A stretch of DNA of 64,000 nt from Aptenodytes patagonicus (Eukaryota; Chordata; Aves; Sphenisciformes; Spheniscidae), in the NCBI RefSeq assembly GCF_965638725.1, contig NC_134950.1:26192932-26256931 (forward strand), written 5' to 3'. Below the pieces are notes generated by a model. The model worked only from the letters and a program-made list of their open reading frames with translations. It was not told where the DNA came from and did no database searches. Below, piece by piece: positions 25,336 to 38,859 of the stretch (position 1 is its first letter; every line of letters begins with the position of its first letter). The position numbers and the translations under genes are program-made.

Positions 25336-27138
25336 ACCTGAGTATTCCCCCTGCCTCCCCGGGTGAGCATCCCAGCTCCTCTGCAGCCAGTCAACCAGAG
25401 GGACGCGCCATCCTCCTTACAAGCAGACTGGGAGCAGGAGTCCATCTTCAGAGCCACTAATTGCCCTCACCTCTCTCTCCCCGGTGACCCCAGAAGAACT
25501 GCAGACCCTTACATAGACAGCTGGCTTTAGATGACCAAGGAGGACAGCATGCCCATCCTCCCATGTCCATGGGCAGAGCAACATGTTTTCACATGTAATT
25601 GGGAAGAGATTTATGCCTTGCGATTAATCATAGTCACTCATTTTGACATTTTTCTGATAAATATGCTAATACAAAGTACTCTTAATATTCTAGCAACCAA
25701 CTGTAATCACTCTTATAACCATTTTTTCCCTCGTTGGTAAATCAGTGTCACGTATTTATGGCCCTTAGTGCAAAGATGTGAATAATTGAAGTGCATATTG
25801 AAACAGTTACGTAAGAAAAGGTTTTGATTTCTATGCTACATATTTTTGCATGCACTGATGTCCATTACTTCACAAAATGGATGCAATTTTGTACTTGGGT
25901 GTATACATTACAGTACCCAGTCCCTTTACAGAACCTTCACTCAGCACTTTGAAAATCCGCTGAAGCCTTGGATTTTTTACTTCTAAAAGTTGACCTTAAA
26001 CTTTTCCCTTGCTTAGAAAGTCCTGTATGTCTCAGCAGCACCCAGTCTTTTTGTATCATCTCAAATGTGAAGTGAAAGATCCACTGTGTGGCACACTGTT
26101 AACCAAGGGAAAAGGAATGGGATATCAGCCCTTTGGACATGATGAGGAATATTGATCTAGTTATTTCCCTTTTGCAAGCTTTCATGCTGCTTGGTTGCTG
26201 GTGGATTGAGCTGGTCTTCAACAAAGTGTACGTGCAATTTTGAAACAGGTGAAAAGGGTAAGACATGAAAAATCATGGGGACAAGTGAGATATAGTATGA
26301 ATTTCAACTTGTAATTGTTTTGTTTAACCTTTCACAGTCCTGCAAGTTGTCCCCCATATTGAAAGACATGATGTATTTCCTCCTATTTATTATTTGCAGC
26401 AGGCTACTGAAGAAAAAAAACGGTGAAGTATGCCTGTGAGTCAAAACGGTCTCTGCCAGGAATAACAGCAAAGCTCTTGCACCAGTGCCTCATTAGTTTA
26501 TGGAAAACAGGTCCCTAAAGAAATGGTGGGGTGTAAATAAATTTAAAACAGTTTAGCCTTGCAAGTAAAGGGGATGCCAGATTTTTAAAAGAGTGGTGGC
26601 TCAATGATGCCTTAACACTGTGTTGCACGTATCATAAATTTCAGCTAGGTTCTCCAAGATGTTTATAAGCACCATAGAGCGATACTATTACAGACGCACA
26701 TTTTTAACCTGTAAAGTGCACATGTGCTCTTTGTCATCTCTAAGTGGTATTTTTACTAGTGGCAACAATCCCTGTTAGATATATTTGATAGAGGCACAAA
26801 AGGATCTCTCTGCCCCTTGACACACCATCCCCACTCCGTTCTGCCAAACAAACTGACTTGCTTTGTGTTCATGCAGCATCCACAAATGCCACAGGATTAG
26901 AGCAGAGCACTCCGGATAAACATCTCTCTGGATGAGCAATGAAGTTCAAACTGCTGGACAAAATCCTACTGCTGATAGAGACTCACATGTAGATAGCTCA
27001 TCCGGGTGTCTGAAGTTCCCACACCTGGAATCAGCCTAGGAACAACATCCAGGTCCTCCATGCCAGCTCCGTGGATCTTGACTGCTGATCTAGTTCATGA
27101 TGGGTTTCTGTATTTGGAAAGCTCCAAGACTTGGATGT
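25336..27138. other. Noncoding interval
   Basis: No gene recognised. The stretch at about 25610-25880 is repeat-free and AT-rich, with TAAT/ATTA motifs, GATTAATCATAG and TGATAAATATGCTAAT. It could be a conserved noncoding element, but this is a guess from composition. Confidence 0.45.
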
Positions 27139-27262
27139 CATAGAATCATAGAATCATAGAATCATTGAGGTTGGAAAAGACCTCTAAGATCATTGAGTCC
27201 AACCGTCAACCCAACACCACCATGTCCACTAAACCATGTCCCTAAGCGCCTCATCTACATGG
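27139..27262 (-). mobile_element. CR1 LINE 3'-end fragment
   Basis: The plus strand begins with three TCATAGAA repeats and continues TTGAGGTTGGAAAAGACCTC, then CCAACCGTCAACCCAACACC. This is the reverse complement of a CR1 3' UTR and tail, so the element lies on the minus strand. Only about 120 bp remain, the commonest form of CR1 in birds. The tail is regular, suggesting a fairly young insertion. Confidence 0.95.
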
Positions 27263-30200
27263 AAAGGGTACCAAGATGTCTGCAGTGTCTTCAGAAAGAC
27301 GGGTCCAACTCCAGCCTAGGCACTGAGACTTATTCTCATATATCCAGGGGTCCTTACACAATTTGAGAATATAGTCATCTTTCAGCCAACAGATGTTTGA
27401 AGGTAGATACAAAGGATTCATTAGTCATTCTTGAACCTGGAGCTACATAAAATATTGTCTAAAATCAGGTCAAGGTCATATGAAATGTTTATATTTGTTT
27501 AGGAAAGTAATTTAACAAAAGATAAGCAAAATTAGTGCCCAGAGGTTTAGATGAGAAAATGTCCAACAGCATAAAAAGACTAAATATATCACCAATACCA
27601 GATCCTTCACTGCTTTTATGTCCAGTGGCAACTAAATGTCCTCTGTGGCAAACACCAACCAGGTCAGGGGCAAAATGGGAGAATCCACCTTCGTTATGTT
27701 TCAGATCACTGGAAAAAAGCATCATGCAGCATCACTTAAATGAGCTACCTAAGGCCAAAACAAGTCTGTGGTATGCAGGCCTCCCAGGCAGTAACCACTC
27801 TCGTGTATTCTGGTGAAGCAATAGCCCTGTCTTATGTTATACAATACAGGCAGGAGGCAGTACCTTATTCAAAGGTGATATTCAGGCACATTTTAAATTC
27901 TAAGTCTCAGAATACATGGCAAGTGTATTTCTGTGTCCATTAATAAGATATCCCTTATTGCTCAAGGCTTCGGTGTAGCAGTCTGACAGCAATAGGCCCT
28001 GTTTCTACTTAACACATAGGAGCAAGATTACATCCATCCTGAGCTGCCAAAAATTTATGAAGCAAAAATTCTCCAGGGAAAGACATAGCTTTATATAACA
28101 TTACTGGATGTTTACATTTACAGTGGGACGTGGGACTTCTCCATTAGCAGATATGTGTGAGAAAATACATTAATCCAGCCATCCTCCTCGTGCCTGTACA
28201 TCTAGGAAAGCTACTGCATATCAGTTATTTCATCTGAAGGCTGCAATAACTGTTTTTACTGACTCTGGTCTTCATCTAAGCCAATATCAGCATTGAAAAT
28301 TTGATTTTGCAATATATTTCCTTGTTTTGGAGATGGGAATGGGGTTAATCAGAATAAACTCAATAATAGAGATGTGAATATCTGGAGTAAACAACCATTC
28401 AGAGAATCACTCAGACCTCCCATGTTTCATTGTTGACACACAAAGATGCTCAGCACCAAGAATTCCCCAAGAGAGTATGTGGAGCTGTAAAAATCTGGCA
28501 CCTTCAGAAAAGCCACATTTTTTTAGGTGCCAGTTGGAGCAGGACAGTTTGATACTGAAGTTTTTGCTTGTGACCATGGGCAAGTTTCTCCCTGCCTTTG
28601 CTTGATAGGATGCAGAGCAGAGAGACAGCATGCTCCAGAATAGGGTGTCATGCCATCCCACAGGAGGAACTACGCAGGTTGTCCAACATCACCTGTGACC
28701 CAGGCAGGGCAAGGAGGAGGGCTGGGAAAACTCTGCCAGACCTGCCAAGATCGGACCTTGTCAGCTCAGAGGCTTACAAATGAGATTTTGAGATATTGCA
28801 GGGAAGATCTTTCTGCAGGAATAGGCACAGGTGACTCAAGTGTTGCTGAGTTAAAAAAAAAAAAAAAGCATTTGAGAATCCTGACATTTGTCCACAGACA
28901 TAGTGGATAAGTGTTTTTCTTTTCTCATTAGGATACATTAGTTCGGGCAGACTGTATTAATGAAGATGCCCAGCAACCTCTGTGCATGACTCCAGCCATC
29001 CTCAGAGAGGGGCAGAAGAGCCTGGCTATGTCTGTGCTGCTCTCTAGAAGAGTGCCCTAAACTCCAAGGCTGGGCATCGCAACAAAAGTTGTATCTGCTC
29101 AACTAAACCAGCCAAGGTGGAAGCAGAATCCTCCCAGGTCTGTGAGTGTCCTCGTAATCCAGTTGTATCTTCTCTGCCCAGCCCATATACAAGCCTGAGA
29201 AGCATCATCACGTCCTGTGCTAAATGTTTCACTAGTGCAAATTCAGTTCCCCGGAGGCTGAATATTGTGCCCATTCTCTTTTATTTACTGGTCCTGGTGG
29301 AGAACTGGTTGCCACTGGCATAAGAAGCACTGTCCTGGAATGCGCCAGGCCCAGACCCATGCTCCAGGCAGGAGAACATCCCTGCAGAGCCAGCCCAAAG
29401 CTGTGAACAGCCCCAAGCACCCCTCCCATGCAATGCTTTTAGGCGGGCTAGCCACTGCAGACATATCTCCAGCACCCTAGCTAACATCTCTGAGGTCTTC
29501 ACGGCTCCTCATGGAGAGCGGGTGCAATGGAAAAGCCTTCTTGGCTTGTCCAGGGCTGTTTGAGGGGACAGCAAGGGAAGGGGCTGCCTGCCCTGCTTCT
29601 GGCAAGGCAGCAGCAGCAGGGCTGGGCTGTGTGGGCCAGCAGGGTATCAGACATGTTGTACTGCTTCATTTCCTATTACTCCATCTCTCAGGTCTAGTGA
29701 AAAAGGTGCACAGTCTTGTGGGAGATAGATCTACCACACACGCAGAGGAACAAGTGCACTGCTACGTTACCGGCAGGATCCCAGGAGCCTGCTTCACTCT
29801 CACTGACAGCTTGTGCGCTACTGGCTTATCCCACTGATGGTGCCAGGGGTGTCCTGTTACAGCTGAACATGGGCACAAAACGACACACCTCAACAGCAAG
29901 CCATCTATCCTTTCCACTGTTCTCAGGTCTTCAAACAGGCTTAAGCTGGATTATTCAAGTTTGAAAGGTAAGAAAAAAACTTTTTGTCAATTGATGTAGC
30001 TACAGGCCCAATACAGTACCTGGCGCAGCATTATCCAGACATTAAGACTAGAAAATTGCTAGAAAACACACCAAAGCAGGCCAAGATCCTTTTAATGAAC
30101 TTCAGGGTGGTTTTCAATTTGCTTTGTGGACAACACTCCCTTCCACCACCGACACCAAGGAATACAAGTGTGACAGTCTCTGAAAAGGCAGAGTTACAGC

Positions 30201-33200
30201 TGTATTAGAATAAAAGTAGAACTAGGTAAAGGTTGGCAATCACTTTTCCTTGAAACCTTTTTTTCTCTAGCTTGAGTCTCTGTGACGATCAGTAGGAAGA
30301 TTACTGTGCCTTCCTTCTAAAAATCAGCAAGCAGCCACAGGTTACCAACAAGTGAAAACCTTCCAGAGCCTGCTGGAAAGGAGCGGGCTGCTAACAAAGC
30401 AGCAGAAAGCAGCTAAAGGGTGAGGAAGGGCATTACTGATGAAGAGGACGTTCCTTAACAAGGGAAATGATACACTGCACGTATCTCAAATGGGATTTGT
30501 TTCCCCCACAGTAAAATGAGATTTATTTCTGATTCTGCTAAAAGACAACAGCCAAGTCTGATTCCAAACCCCAGACCCAAGAGCCTGAGATCGCAAGTGA
30601 TCCTTAAAATTGTAAGGAAGACTTAATTCAACTCCACTTCATGTCTAAACAATAGTTTGAACCTTCATTTAATAGGACCAGAATAGCTTAACATATTCCA
30701 AGCCTCAGTGGGTTTCCAGTGATTAAATTGGACAATAAAATTGAATGAAAAGTGTTAAAGAGGTAGAACTCATGCAGTATTTGTTCCTCTATGTTTGCTT
30801 TTGTGTGTAACCTGGATTTAGCTGTAACAACACTACATAAAACACTGGTGCATGTTCAGCAATGCCTCTGGAACAAAAAAGGATGATGATAGGAAATCTT
30901 GCTACAGCTTCTGCTATTAAGTCTTTGGGAGAGCTGAGAAGAGATTGCTCATTAAATAAGTGTTATAAAGCATTCAGCACTGAGAGACTAGTTCAGAAGT
31001 AGAAAGTGAAAGGTCAACTGTTCCCACTAGAAAAGTATCCATCACAGCCAAGCAGTTATTATTGCCTATTGTCACAGCGCCCTTCCCAGAAACATGGGAG
31101 AGGTCTTGGAGAAGTGACAGCAACGAAAATAACAGTGATTAAACAGGACAGCAGTACATCATGGAGTCAAGACGACAAAGTAATCCAGAGAGCAGTCCCG
31201 TGCACAGAGAGGGAAATATCTGGAAGCTGCTTCCACTGTATCCTTGTGCCATTCACTAGTGAGCAAACATATGTGGACTGAGGAAGAAAATGGTCTCTGG
31301 GTCTGTGTCAGCTGACGAAACAGACATAGAAAAATGAGAATAATTTTTAATTGCTTCTTGAAGGCAACAAAAAAAAAAGCACATTTCCTACATTTTCATC
31401 TGTACTTAAAGTATCTAATGTGCTCTACATCAGAGCACACTGTAAATATTACTGAAAAGCAAAATCTAACTCATAAATTATTGGCATTCTGTGCCAGACA
31501 GGCTTGTACTAATGTTTAGAGAAGCAGATCACCTGGGAGAAATGTGCTCTACAAGTTGCAGGAGAAACTAAAGAGACAATGGGCATTGGCTGTGCTGCAC
31601 ATATTGTTCCCATGTTGTTCAGGCCAAAGTTGACTGCCTGCCAATAGATATAGAAGCAATTGTCAAGAAGATTTACAGTTACTTTTTCATTTGCACAGTT
31701 AAAGTAGAAAGGTTGAAAGAGTTATGTGATTTGTTGAAGGTCTGTGCTAACAACTGATAGACCATAGCATCCTGCACCAGTGATCGGTAAAGAACACAGA
31801 ACACAGACTTCACATTTTTCTTGATTCTGGAAGCTATTCTTCGTGGTGGAAAGCTGAAGTGCCTTGCTATCGTCAGCAACTGTTTTTTATTTTACACATC
31901 CGTCCGAAAAGCCATCCTTCCTGCTGCCAAACTAGGCACCAGGCAAGTTCTAATCCTACCAGTGGAGGGAAAAAGAGTATTTTTTAGCAAGTTGCACTTT
32001 AATGTAACAAAATGAAGGATATGGTGTTTCAGCTTGTGGCAGAACTTCTAGCAGCTCCTGAATTGGCCACTCTTGTATGTGAAAGTGGGTGGCATTATTT
32101 AATTAACTGCGTTAGACTGCAGCCTGATGATACGCATCTCCACTCTGCAAAAATATAAAATGGGAAAGTAAACACCCTATGAATGTCCAGGAAAATGGTG
32201 AAAATAATCAGGTAATGGCAGAAGGTTAGAAAGATCTCTGCAGTTTTAGGAAGCCTTGTTGCCCATAATGTTACATGGGTATGACTCTATTTATCATTCA
32301 AACATGGAAAATAGAAGATACAAACTACTTTGAAGGAACAGCCTGGTCCAGAAAGCCTGTGACTCTGTTCCAGGCTGCACAACGGATCAGCAACAATTCA
32401 GGATCAATCTGGAGATCCAGGCAGTCAGTCTGAGGATGTATCCAGGAGATGCTGGATTGAAAAAGGATTCATAAGGTCTTCTCTTTGGTGGCTTTCTGGA
32501 ATATCTCTAGAGCCTTGAGTAAATTCCCTCCTGCATTAGTATATGGAAGGCAATGAAATGCAACCGTCCCATCAAGGTCAAAGCATGTCCACTACTAGAC
32601 CACCTTTTGCAAAAATGACTGTACCTCCCTACTGGCTCCTTCGCAGCTCACTCCTGGTCAGCCCCACAGGCTTCTCCTCTCGGCAAATCCTCCCACTGGG
32701 GCTCACAGGCAGGGCAGAGACAGCGTCTGTGCTTTCCTTATTCCCAGCTAACACAGCGTCCAACAGGCTTTGGCTGGTTTGTAGCTGCACCCCGCTGGCT
32801 AGAGTTTGCCTTGTGCTCAGACAGTGTAAACTATGACACAAGTGGCTCTTTCAGCCCTTTCTGAACTGGGTCTCCAGTCCCTGAAGGAGAACACCGTTTG
32901 TAAATGTGGCTTTGACACAGTTTGGTGCTATCCACACAAGTTTGTGAAAACATTTCATAAGGCATCTCAGCTGGAAGTAGGCTTAACTCTGTCCTCCAGC
33001 AGAGGTGAAGTCCTTTGTCATGGCCAGTGTAAACAGGGCTTAAGCTCAGCAGAAATTAATTGGGCTAATTAAGAGGTAACCCTAGATTTGTAGGATGACT
33101 CTATAAGGATTTGTATTCCCATCAGCATTTAAGACTGTGGCAAATGTTACTCGCTAGAGTAATTGCTGTGTGATTGTCACAGAAACACTGCAGGCCAGAA

Positions 33201-34200
33201 TCAATAGGCTGCAGCCACTCAGCAATGCCAGACTCAGAGAGGATGGAAAATGTGATGTATCAAATTAGGGGCAATAAGTGATGATGATGCTGAATAAACA
33301 TGATAATGGATTTGGAGATATTTGAAGACACTTTTCAGTCTTCCACCCTCATGGAAAGGAAATGTGAAAATGCTAATATAACCTCCCACATTATTTTGAC
33401 TAGCCAGGGCTGGGATCCCTTGGTTTATAACAAAATAAATCCTGGACTTCAAGAGGCTTTTCATCATCCTTGCATTTTCTGGTGCACTTCGTTAAAATGA
33501 GTAACAGAGGAAAGAGGGGTTCAAGCTTCAGGTACAAAAATCAGTAGAACATAGAACTCGTGCATGTTCTGGCTAGAGGAGAGTCAAGCTAACTCTGGAC
33601 TCTTGGGTCAAGCCTCACCAGTTCTTCCTCCAGAAATACCACTGGCATGAGGTCAGAGGGAGAAAAAGTCAGAGGGAGAAAATACATTTCTACTCCACCG
33701 CAGAGAAAGCTTTTCCTCTAGCAATGCAAACATCAATTCTTAGTTCAGATCACCAGCACCAATGCTCCATGACTCCATCGTGTCCGTCCTCCAGGGTCAC
33801 CCAAGAAGGATACCACCTAACTTCCCTCTTGAAGGAGGGATTCCTAGAGATGGGCTTCTTGGAAACCATGAAATGTGTGGATGTCTCAAGCAATCTCTCA
33901 TCTGTATGCTAAAGCTGTACAACTTAGCACACATTACCCCACATTACCCCAACTCACTAATACTTCCTCACCCTTCTACTTTCATTTTCCACACCACACA
34001 GTGGTCACAGAAAATGATGATAGGTAACATGAGACCTTCAGGCTAGCATTAACTCAAAGGTGGGTAACACTCTCTAGGAAGGAAGAAATTGTCTCACAGC
34101 CAGGACCCACTATGGCCAAATGCTGGGGAAATCATTTTCCCAGAACAACTGTTTTCCCTTTTACACAGAAAAAAAAAAAAAAACCCTAAGAATGTTAAGA
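27263..34200. other. Noncoding interval, nothing recognised
   Basis: About 7 kb without a recognisable exon, RNA gene or mobile element. It holds A runs (for example 28851-28867) and no open frame longer than about 110 codons. All such frames lack known motifs. Confidence 0.5.
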
Positions 34201-34600
34201 GGTTTAGAAAACATGACCTATGAGGGAAAAGCTGAAGGAACTGGGTTTGTTTAGTCTAGAAAAGAGAAGACTGAAGGGGCACACGATAACAGTCTTCCAG
34301 TATGAAAAAGGCTGTTGGAGACAGAGATGATGAACTGTTCTCTGTGGCCACAGAGGAAAGGATGAAAAATTAATTTGCAGTAAAGAAGGTTTCAGAGCAA
34401 TGCAGGCAAAGAGGGAAAGAGCTATCAGTCTGTGAGGTGATCAGAGTGAGCAGTGGACCAGAGCTTCAACCTATTGGGGAAGACAGTGCAGATCTTTAAG
34501 AACAAACTAGACATATGTGTCTATCATGGAATCCTGCTGCGGTATGGGGGGTGGGACACTTTGTGAGCCCTTCCAGCCCTGTAGCTTTGTGACTGAGCTC
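34201..34600 (+). mobile_element. Ancient CR1/L3-like LINE 3' region
   Basis: The plus strand carries CTATGAGGGAAAAGCTGAAG, GGAACTGGGTTTGTTTAGTC, then AGAAAAGAGAAGACTGAAGG and GGCACACGATAACAGTCTTC. A later TCTTTAAGAACAAACTAGAC and a degenerate TTCCAGCCCTGTAGCTTTGTGA end complete the order expected of the C-terminal ORF2 and 3' UTR of old CR1-type (L3-like) elements. The copy is far more diverged than the other CR1s here, so it was inserted much earlier. Confidence 0.78.
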
Positions 34601-37600
34601 TGATACAGATAAGCCTCACATTGAAGCCAATGGGTTTGTATGTCAAATGACTGAGCAAAAACTTCAGGCATTAGCCTAGTAACTTCAAAATCAAAATAGA
34701 AGGTTGCAACGCACAATCGGATGCCAGTTAGAACCAAATTTTTGTTCCTAACCCTGACTAAATAAGGAATATTCATTAAAGGAATCAGGAATTGGACATG
34801 CTGTATCTTCATGCTTTATCTTCGGAAGATAGACCACTTGCTGGGTGACAATGCAGAAAGAAGTCTCCCGAGTGTGCCTTGGTGAGAAAATACAATTCCT
34901 TGGCAGCAGCAGACCCAAAAAGACTGTGAGGCTGGTTACAATGCTGTAAATCCAAGGTAACGCAGAAGAAATCAGTAGATTTATAACAGCATAATTGTGA
35001 TCAGCATAGAAGCCATTGTATTTTCGCTTGGGAAACGGTAGCTAAGCATTCAGCAAAGGCTCTGTTTTCTCCCCTCAAGCCTCTCACATGATTCTGTGTC
35101 ACATTGCTGGCTTTTTCCATGCTCAGACATCACTTTTTTTTACCCAGAGATTTCAGTCAAGTTTTAGGATGTCAAGGAAAAGACCACAAGGGTAAACCAT
35201 ACATCTGGTTGTTGAAGTATTTTCAGATTTTTATTGTGATGTGTTCTTTCTCAAGCCCACTTGCAAAAATGATGGCTTGCCAAAAAACCTGGCAGCATAC
35301 CTACAGCAAGCCTGGAGGACCTGGAAGGGAGGCAAATATGCTGACCACTTGCTCATCTGTATTATTCTGCACGTGTTCTTAAGTTATGGCTGCCTCCAGA
35401 TCTGTTTTAATCTCTCTGCTGAATTAGTCCTATAGAGCATGTCTAATAGGCTGTTCTTTGAACACTGCATGGACTCCCTTTTTGAAAAGACCCATTTCAA
35501 CTCATCTGTTAGTGTGTACCATAACGTATTGCCATTCCGTTGAACATGCCCGCAACATGAATAAGTGTAAGAGGCAGAAACACAAGATGTGAGCTTAAAC
35601 AGAAAGGATTCTGATTTCTTGACTCCTAACATGTCTTTACCCTTCCCTGCCCTCAGCTATTCTCCAAAGGCAGAGTCAATGGGCTTAGGACAAGGCTTGT
35701 GAAAAGGCTGCTGAAAAAAGGACTCCAGACCCCAAGGAAACCTGCAGGTGGAGGAACCCTAGACCATATTTCTTCAGTTAGACTTAGACAACAGCTACCT
35801 CAAGCTGTGTTGTTACCAGGTCTAAGTAAATGTGAACTTGTTGGTTCCATCCTGCCTTTCCCTTTGCCCTATTCACAGACTTCAACTGAATGAGCTATTT
35901 GTTTTACGGACAAGAAGCCATTTCTTCTGGTCATCTGTGATCTTCCTGCTCTTGACCAAAATGAACAATCAAGACCTTCTTTCAGTGTAACTCTGGCAAG
36001 TTATGAAAAATTTACAAGCACTTCATGCATCAATGGCATGCTGCATCTAGAGGCTTCCACATGGATAAACCTAAGCAAGCAGAACCCACTTGCCACCAGC
36101 CCAGGTGGGACAAGTTGCCCACACACTCAAATGCGGCTTACCCTGAAGTCATAAAAACCTTAGGGAAGCAGAAGCTGCGGCATATCTTAGGCCCTAGTTC
36201 AGATACAAATATTTCCAACCAGCAGGACACAAAATATGTCGGACCTAGAAACTCAGAAGAGTATCTTGAAAATTCAAAACTATCTCAGAGGTGAAGAATT
36301 GCATTCATTTTTTGAGATTTTTTTCCTCCTTTTTGAAGCTAGAGTGTGCTCCAACTTTGTGTGCATGGCCAGTGTAAATTGAACATGTAACCTTAAAAAC
36401 ATGCAAAAGGTGGGATTTCCAGCTGTACTTAGGGCTCACTTTATTGTGTTCCCACTGAAGTAATGGGAGTTATCTCATCCATTTCAACAGGCTAGAGGTA
36501 ACAGTAGTTACAATAAGAGTTTTGGAAAATAACATAGAATGGTAGCTTGATTGCTTGGAAAGAAATTTCCCTTACCTGCTCAATAGGGATTCAATACCTG
36601 CCGGGTTTTTCCCTCCCAGCCCACTCTTAGTGCTATTACTCTGTCCCTCTTTTACCTTTCTGCCTCCTTCCCAGTCATTTTCCTGTTGCACCTACCCACA
36701 GGAGAGTCCCAAATTTCCCCCATAATCCCTAGAGGAATTCAGATACGAGAACAAAACAAGAAAAGCGTAACTTGCAACAGAGATGCCAATAGCGTTTTTC
36801 AACATGTAATGACAATGTTGAAACTGCATTTGGAAGGAGACTTGGTAATGTATTAACTCTACTGGCAGGCCATGCATCAGGTTTTTAATCATACTTTAAT
36901 CTTACATTTATTATTTTAATCACACTAAATCAGAAAGATTTAATCTTCTTTTAGTTTCAAAGGAGACCTTCAGCAATTCAAAAATATTGCTCATTTTTCA
37001 TACACATAAATAGATAAGTATGACCTACCACCACTTAGCTTCTTAATCATCAAGAAATGTATCTCATGTCACCACTGATCCATCACATGATGGTAGCTGT
37101 AGTGAAAAAATAACCAGAGGAAAGAAAGAGATGATAAAGTTTGGATGTTCTGCATATACACTGGTGGATGGTAGACTTGAGAGTTGGCTAATTTCTTTTC
37201 AGATTCATTACATTCAGATCCAATTAGTTGCAAGGTGCATGGCTTTTGCAAACAGACAGAATTCTGTAGAGCTGTTATAAAAATAATTTATTTGCAAAGG
37301 GTTGAGGTAATGTGTGGACCAGCACGTGAAGTTTCACACTCTTATAGGAAAGACAGAGTAAGAACATGGGATTTCCAATCATAGATGCTATAATCATTCC
37401 CAGATGGTGTCAGACAATGTCTGTGCAGTGATACCAAACAAGGAACTGATCCCTCTTCCATATACTGAAGAAAGAAATAATGTGTGCTCAGAATTAATAT
37501 CAAATGAATCTCAAACTTCTCCATGTGTTTGTGCAGTCAGATACATACCCTCTATGTACACATGGAAGTATATGTTGGGAAAAGATAGGCAGGGAATTTC

Positions 37601-37699
37601 TTCCAATTATGAAGCTTCCCATTAAACAAATCACACCCAACCCTGTGAATATGTTAATGAACAAGTGGGCATGCTCCAAGGAAATGAAAATTTGAATGT
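34601..37699. other. Noncoding interval
   Basis: No gene recognised. A short CCCACTGAAGTAATGGGAG motif at 36449-36467 resembles a recurring phrase of ancient amniote interspersed repeats. The rest is ordinary AT-rich sequence. Confidence 0.45.
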
Positions 37700-37704
37700 A
37701 CATT
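37700..37704. repeat. Left target-site duplication (ACATT)
   Basis: ACATT lies directly before the TG that starts the LTR and is repeated directly after the CA that ends it. A 5-bp duplication is the length made by ERVL-type and some other retroviral integrases. Confidence 0.85.
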
Positions 37705-38854
37705 TGTGGTGGGTTGACCCTGGCTGGACACCAGGTGCCCACCAAAGCTGCTCTATCACTCGCCCTCCTCAACTGGACAGGGGAGAGAATATATAATGAA
37801 AGGCTTGTGGGTTGAGATAAGGACAGGGAGACATCACTCACCAATTACCGTCACGGGCAAAACAGACTTGACTTGGGGAAATTAGTTTAATTTATTACCA
37901 ATCAAATCAGAGTAGGATAATGAGAAATAAAACCAAATCCTAAAAACACCTTCCCCCCCCCACCCCCCTTCTTCCTGGGATTAACTTTACTCCCAATTTT
38001 CTCTACCTCCTCCCCCCCAGCGGCACAGAGGGACAGGGAATGGGGGTTGTGGTCAGTTCATCACACATTGTCTCTGCCGCTCCTTCCTCCTCAGGGGGAG
38101 GACTCCTCACACTCTTGCCCTGCTCCAGCATGGGGTCCCTCCCATGGGAGACAGTTCTCCACGAACTTCTCCAACGTGAGTCCTTCCCACGGGCTGCAGT
38201 TCTTCACGAACTGCTCCAGCGTGGGTCCTTTCCACAGGGTGCAGTCCTTCAGGAACAGACTGCTCCACATGGGTCCCCCACGGGGTCACAAGTCCTGCCA
38301 GCAAACCTGCTCCAGTGTGGGCTCCTCTCTCCATGGGTCCACAGGTCCTGCCAGGAGCCTGCTCCAGCGCTGGCTTCCCACGGAGTTACAGCCTCCTTTG
38401 GGCGCATCCACCTGCTCCGGCGTGGGGTCCTCCATGGGCTGCAGGTGGATATCTGCTCCACTGTTAACCTCCATGGGCTGCAGGGGGACAGCCTGCCTCA
38501 CCATGGTCTTCACCATGGGCTGCAGGGGAATCTCTGCTCCGGCACCTGGAGCACCTCCTCCTCCTCCTTCTTCACTGACCTTGGTGTCTGCAAAGTTGTT
38601 TCTCTCACATATTCTCACTCCTCTCTCCTGCTGCAGTTGCTGTTGCACAGCAACTTTTTCCCCTTCTTAAATACATTATCCCAGAGGCACTACCACCGTT
38701 GCTGACGGGATCAGCCTTGGCCAGCGGTGGGTCCATCTCAGAGCCAGCTGGCATTGGCTGTATCAGACACAGGGGAAGCTTCTAGCAGCTTCCCACAGAA
38801 GCCCCCCCTGTAGCCCTCCCTGCTACCAAAACCTTGCCACGCAAATCCAATACA
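37705..38854 (-). mobile_element. Solo LTR of an avian endogenous retrovirus (ERVL-like)
   Basis: A 1,150-bp block starts with TGTGGTGGGTTGACCCTGG and ends CCAATACA, so it has the 5'-TG...CA-3' ends of an LTR. Perfect 5-bp direct repeats (ACATT) flank it. I recognise the GTGGTGGGTTGACCCTGGCT end as a common avian LTR type. Orientation is read as minus: a TATTTAAG box (plus-strand 38665-38672) precedes a long transcribed part, and AATAAA (plus-strand TTTATT at 37891-37896) lies near the other end. No internal retroviral genes are adjacent, so this is a solo LTR left by recombination between two LTRs. It carries a GC-rich internal tandem array. Family assignment to ERVL is inferred from the 5-bp duplication and memory. 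Confidence 0.9.
38123..38550 (-). repeat. Degenerate tandem array inside the solo LTR
   Basis: About ten imperfect units, each 38-53 bp, begin with CTCCAGCGTGGG-like sequence on the plus strand, continue with CCACGGGGTGCAG-like sequence and end in CTG. Unit lengths such as 46, 45 and 49 are not multiples of three, so the array is not shaped by coding constraint. It accounts for the long repetitive open frames on both strands. Confidence 0.85.
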
Positions 38855-38859
38855 ACATT
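38855..38859. repeat. Right target-site duplication (ACATT)
   Basis: The second copy of the 5-bp target duplication, identical to the left copy. Confidence 0.85.

Noticed and set aside
33925-33950. ACATTACCCC direct repeat
   Set aside because: Only two copies of a 10-base unit, too short to be meaningful.
33018-36380. Shared 15-base phrase CATGGCCAGTGTAAA at about 33018 and 36366
   Set aside because: A 15-base match between two places in 64 kb is expected by chance about once or twice, and the flanks do not align.
38040-38705. 221-codon plus-strand and 120-codon minus-strand repetitive open frames
   Set aside because: They lie wholly within the solo LTR and come from its GC-rich tandem array. 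Unit lengths are not multiples of three and no retroviral protein motif is present.
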